Of a stretch of DNA of 64,000 bases, positions 60,940-64,000 are shown piece after piece (positions within the stretch are counted from its first letter, which is position 1; every line of letters begins with the position of its first letter). Position numbers and translations under genes: made by a program. The DNA comes from Clostridiales bacterium 38-18 (GTDB lineage Bacteria > Bacillota > Clostridia > Peptostreptococcales > Acidaminobacteraceae). The DNA is taken from positions 39,780-103,779 of the forward strand of contig MKTL01000006.1 in assembly GCA_001897605.1 (NCBI GenBank), given 5' to 3'. Below the pieces are notes generated by a model that was not told the origin of the DNA, made no database searches, and saw only the letters and a list, made by a program, of their open reading frames with translations.

Positions 60940-61962
60940 ATGAAAAAAGTAGTTTGTTTTGGTGAAATTATGTTAAGGCTTGGAACTGAGGGTTACTTAA
61001 GATTTTTACAAGCTGATAAAATGATGGTAAATTACACAGGTGCTGAGGCAAATGTCGCTGTTGCACTTGCACAATTCGGTATGCAAACTGAGGTCGTGAC
61101 AAAATTACCAGATAACGATATATCAAAGGCTGCGATTGCAACCATGAAGAAGTTTGGTGCAGGAGTTGATCACATCGCTTTAGGTGGTGAAAGAATCGGC
61201 GTGTACTATATAGAAAAAGGCGCATCACAAAGAGCGTCAAAAGTCATTTACGATCGTAAGAATACAGCAATCTCAGAATCAAATCGTGAGGATTTTAACT
61301 GGGAATTGATTTTAGAAGGTGCAGATGCTTTTATCTTTACAGGGATAACAGCAGCACTAGGTAAAAATTTGCCTGCAATTATAGAAGATGCCTGTAAAGT
61401 GGCTAAGAAAAAAGGGGTACTCGTTTTCTGTGACCTTAACTATAGAAAGAATCTATGGACGCCGGAACAAGCGCAGTCAGTAATGAAAGAGCTGGTTAAA
61501 AATGTAGATATACTTATCGGTAATGAAGAGGATACTGAAAAGGTGCTTGGCATAAAAGCGGGCGAATCTGACGTCACACAGGGTGACTTGGATTTTGATT
61601 CTTATTCAAAGGTTGCAAAGCTATTAAGCGATACCTATGGCTTTAAATATGTTGCAACTACGTTGAGAAAAAGTATTTCTGCCTCTGACAACAAATGGTC
61701 TGGGCTTCTTTATCAAAAAGGTGAAACCTTCCATTCAAAAGAGTATGATATTAGAATTGTCGATCGTGTCGGAGGCGGAGATTCTTTTGCATCTGGACTG
61801 ATATATGCCATACTTAATCAGTATGATCCTCAAAAATCGGTAGAGTTTGCAGTTGCTGCATCTTGCTTAAAGCACAGCATCGAGCTTGACTTCAACCTGG
61901 TTACTGTGGATGAAATCACTAGCTTAATGAATGGTGATGGTTCAGGAAGGGTTCAAAGATGA
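60940..61962 (+). CDS. kdgK: PfkB-family 2-keto-3-deoxygluconate kinase
   Basis: This 340-residue ribokinase-type sugar kinase would phosphorylate 2-keto-3-deoxygluconate to KDPG. It has the N-terminal G-E-I-M-L-R-L, the G-G-x-x-x-N-V-A-x-A-L-A type region (N-Y-T-G-A-E-A-N-V-A-V-A-L-A) and the C-terminal G-G-G-D-S-F-A-S-G-L motif with the catalytic aspartate. Substrate choice rests on its position between two aldolase genes. The stop overlaps the next start. Confidence 0.87.
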   Translation: MKKVVCFGEIMLRLGTEGYLRFLQADKMMVNYTGAEANVAVALAQFGMQTEVVTKLPDNDISKAAIATMKKFGAGVDHIALGGERIGVYYIEKGASQRASKVIYDRKNTAISESNREDFNWELILEGADAFIFTGITAALGKNLPAIIEDACKVAKKKGVLVFCDLNYRKNLWTPEQAQSVMKELVKNVDILIGNEEDTEKVLGIKAGESDVTQGDLDFDSYSKVAKLLSDTYGFKYVATTLRKSISASDNKWSGLLYQKGETFHSKEYDIRIVDRVGGGDSFASGLIYAILNQYDPQKSVEFAVAASCLKHSIELDFNLVTVDEITSLMNGDGSGRVQR

Positions 61963-62918
61963 TGAAGCCACTTTTAGAAATTAGTAAGACTGGCATTCTC
62001 CCCACAGTCTCATTCAAAGATGTTGAGTCAGCAGTCAAGACCGTAAAGGCTCTTGAACTGCATGGCATCAACGTTATCGAAATCATGCTGAGGTCGAATG
62101 CTTCTATAGATGCCATAAAAGCAATCAAGGATCATTATCCTGATTTCATAGTTGGCGCTGGTACCATTAAGTCCATTGAGGATGTTGAACGTACACTTGA
62201 AGCCGGTGCTTCATTCTTCGTATTACCTTATTGGGATGAAGCCGTTGTCAATTATTGTCTTGAAAAGAATTTACCAGTCGTACCGGCTGTATCAAGTGCC
62301 AAAGAAATCGCTTTAGCTGAGAAACTTGGATTAGAGTGTGTCAAGTTTTTCCCTGCAGAGCCATTAGGTGGTACAAGCGCTCTTGAGTTATATTCTGGTG
62401 CATTTAAGACCATGAAGTTTATTCCGACTGGTGGCATAACACAGGATAATTTTAAATCGTATTTGAATTTACCTTGCGTTTCTGCAGTAGGTGGTGGCTT
62501 TATGCTCGATAAGTCTGCACTAGAGAACAATGATTATATTGCTGTAACTGAGTCAATAGGTCAAACCATTTTAAAGCAGTTCAATTTTAGAACAAAGCAC
62601 GTTGGAATTAATATGGATTCAGAAAGTGATGCTTTTTCACTAGCGGGTCAGATGGCATCTTTATTCGGAAAAACGATAAGGAATGGTAGCAAATCTGTCA
62701 TGGTTGGTAGTGATGTTGAGGTCATGAAGTTTAATTACCATGGTGATAAGGGTCATATTGGCATCGCATCTGATGATGTAGATAGAGCTTACCATTACCT
62801 CTCTAAAAGAGGCGTGATTTTTATAGAAGATACAATCGCCTATGATTCTCATGGTAAAATAAAGGTTGCCTATTTAAAAGAGTCCTACGGTGGGTTTGCA
62901 ATTCATTTGATGAGGTGA
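61959..62918 (+). CDS. KDPG-type aldolase fused to a VOC domain
   Basis: This 319-residue protein has two parts. Residues about 1-205 are a second KDPG-family aldolase, with the glutamate in V-I-E-I-M-L-R-S and the Schiff-base lysine in C-V-K-F-F-P-A-E both present. Residues about 210-319 form a vicinal-oxygen-chelate (glyoxalase-like) domain, with the usual start K-H-V-G-I-N and later D-V-D-R-A-Y-H-Y-L metal/helix pattern. The fusion suggests a KDG/KDPG-like substrate with an isomerase or accessory step. It overlaps the kinase stop by 4 bases. Confidence 0.85.
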   Translation: MMKPLLEISKTGILPTVSFKDVESAVKTVKALELHGINVIEIMLRSNASIDAIKAIKDHYPDFIVGAGTIKSIEDVERTLEAGASFFVLPYWDEAVVNYCLEKNLPVVPAVSSAKEIALAEKLGLECVKFFPAEPLGGTSALELYSGAFKTMKFIPTGGITQDNFKSYLNLPCVSAVGGGFMLDKSALENNDYIAVTESIGQTILKQFNFRTKHVGINMDSESDAFSLAGQMASLFGKTIRNGSKSVMVGSDVEVMKFNYHGDKGHIGIASDDVDRAYHYLSKRGVIFIEDTIAYDSHGKIKVAYLKESYGGFAIHLMR

Positions 62919-62923
62919 AAACG

Positions 62924-63829
62924 ATGAAAAAGTTAAAGGGTGTAATTACTGCTATGACAACGTGCTTTGATGAAAACGATCAAGTTGATGTCAGTGGCAT
63001 GCAAGAGTTGACAGAGTTTTTAATAGAGAGTGGTGTCAATTGTCTATATCCATGTGGGACGACTGGAGAAATGCACTTGCTATCAGTAGAAGAAAGAAAG
63101 CTTATAGCAGAAACCGTTGTGAACGCAGCAGCGGGTCGTGTTACGGTTTACATTCAGGTTGGTGCAATGACAACGAAGGATACCATAGAGCTTGCAAAAC
63201 ATGCCTTTGAAATTGGGGCAGATGGTATCGGTGTAGTCACACCAAGCTATTTCCATGTGAATGATGAAGCAATGATAGATTATTTTCTAGAGGTAGCATC
63301 GAGCGTGCCGGATCATTTTCCAGTTTATTTGTATGGCATACCGCAATGTGCAGGCAATGACATTAGCGCTTATGTTGCAGAGTCATGTGCAAAGCGTTCA
63401 AAAAACATTATTGGTATCAAATATAGTTATCAAGATATGCACAAAATTTGTGAGTATCTGAAGGTCAATAACGGTGATTTTTCAGTTGTCGTTGGACTGG
63501 ATCGATTATTTTTGTCTTCGTTGGCGATTGGCTGTGATGGGACAGTATCTGGCGTTTCTTGTCCTATGCCAGAACCATTTGTCAATGTATATAGAGCTTT
63601 TTTAAGAGGGGATTTTGAAACCGCTAAACGTTGGCATAACATTGCGCACGATGTTGTTGTCGATTTGAAAGCAGGATCAGACATGAGCATTTTCAAACAT
63701 GCGTTGGATGTAAGAGGTTTAAAGGGGGGATTTATGAGGAAACCACTGAAAACCATCGATGAAAATGAAAAAGAGCATTACACAGAAGTGGTGCAAAAGC
63801 ACTTAGGAGTATTTAATCAAATAAAATAG
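62924..63829 (+). CDS. DapA/NanA-family lyase
   Basis: This class I aldolase of the dihydrodipicolinate synthase/N-acetylneuraminate lyase family has about 301 residues. The G-T-T-G-E-M-H segment, the tyrosine in V-Y-L-Y-G-I-P and the Schiff-base lysine in G-I-K-Y-S are visible. In this operon it more likely acts on a sugar acid than in lysine synthesis. The ATG at 62924 is preferred over a GTG three codons earlier because GAGGTG lies at the right spacing. Confidence 0.88.
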   Translation: MKKLKGVITAMTTCFDENDQVDVSGMQELTEFLIESGVNCLYPCGTTGEMHLLSVEERKLIAETVVNAAAGRVTVYIQVGAMTTKDTIELAKHAFEIGADGIGVVTPSYFHVNDEAMIDYFLEVASSVPDHFPVYLYGIPQCAGNDISAYVAESCAKRSKNIIGIKYSYQDMHKICEYLKVNNGDFSVVVGLDRLFLSSLAIGCDGTVSGVSCPMPEPFVNVYRAFLRGDFETAKRWHNIAHDVVVDLKAGSDMSIFKHALDVRGLKGGFMRKPLKTIDENEKEHYTEVVQKHLGVFNQIK

Positions 63830-63841
63830 GTGGAGGTTAAC

Positions 63842-64000
63842 ATGTCAAAGAGAGTTTTAAGTTTAGTTCTAGGATTAATTTTGATTATGGGTTTATTTGC
63901 AGGTTGTTCAGCTGGTAAGGACGAGTTTCCTAATAAAATTATTACCATCGTCGTTCCATATTCTCCAGGTGGTGCATCAGATACAGTTGCGAGACTTTAT
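63842..64000 (+). CDS. TctC-type substrate-binding lipoprotein, 3'-truncated by window edge
   Basis: Only the first 53 codons are present. They show a lipoprotein signal (lipobox LFAGC), then the start of a tripartite tricarboxylate transporter (TctC/Bug) binding protein, I-V-V-P-Y-S-P-G-G-A-S-D-T-V-A-R. It would supply the carboxylate or sugar-acid uptake for the operon; TctA and TctB genes are expected downstream. GGTGGAGG precedes the start. Confidence 0.82.
   Translation, partial: MSKRVLSLVLGLILIMGLFAGCSAGKDEFPNKIITIVVPYSPGGASDTVARLY

Overview
The window looks like chromosomal DNA of a low-GC, Gram-positive, probably anaerobic member of the Clostridia. The evidence is strong AGGAGG-type ribosome binding sites, many lipoproteins, the oxidative arm of the citric acid cycle used for 2-oxoglutarate supply, flavodiiron and Fe-S repair proteins, and abundant chemotaxis and GGDEF signalling. 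A Fusibacter/Acidaminobacter-like organism is a guess from gene style only. No rRNA, tRNA, insertion sequence, integrase or CRISPR array was seen.

Layout. 1-3.6 kb: aconitase (cut at the left edge), isocitrate dehydrogenase and citrate synthase, the 2-oxoglutarate branch. 3.8-5.3 kb: a Cache-type diguanylate cyclase. 5.7-10.4 kb: a complete branched-chain amino-acid ABC transporter (livJHMGF). 10.5-20 kb: a signalling and oxygen/NO-handling stretch with two chemotaxis receptors, a REC-REC-GGDEF-hemerythrin fusion, a DUF1858 plus DUF438-hemerythrin-PAS pair, an HD protein and a DsbA-like protein. 20-22 kb: an old-yellow-enzyme reductase and an AraC-type regulator. 22.3-28.1 kb: an oppABCDF peptide transporter. 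28.1-34.5 kb: a short-chain dehydrogenase, pirin, nitroreductase, cyclophilin lipoprotein, AlaX-type editing protein and small enzymes, separated by short tandem repeats. 34.5-42.1 kb: a redox/nitrosative-stress neighbourhood (FNR-like regulator with four suitably placed cysteines, RIC, flavodiiron protein, membrane ferredoxin and partner, DUF2202 ferritin-like protein).

42.2-47.3 kb is the stand-out. It is a visibly AT-richer four-gene operon (STAS-GHKL ATPase, phosphoribosyltransferase-like protein, HD-phosphoribosyltransferase fusion, ThyX) with its own extended -10 promoter, a roughly 230-nt leader rich in hairpins, and a perfect 42-bp palindrome behind it. I recognise no described system with this composition. 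A nucleotide-centred stress or defence module is the best inference.

47.5-58.7 kb holds ordinary and hypothetical genes, a TetR-regulated membrane protein, and a Tet(M)-family ribosomal protection protein behind a leader peptide and terminator, which is an attenuation-type arrangement. 58.4-60 kb: an HxlR regulator and an MFS exporter. 60.2-64 kb: a sugar-acid (2-keto-3-deoxygluconate) operon with two KDPG-type aldolases (one fused to a VOC domain), a KDG-type kinase, a DapA-family lyase and the start of a TctC-type binding protein cut by the right edge.
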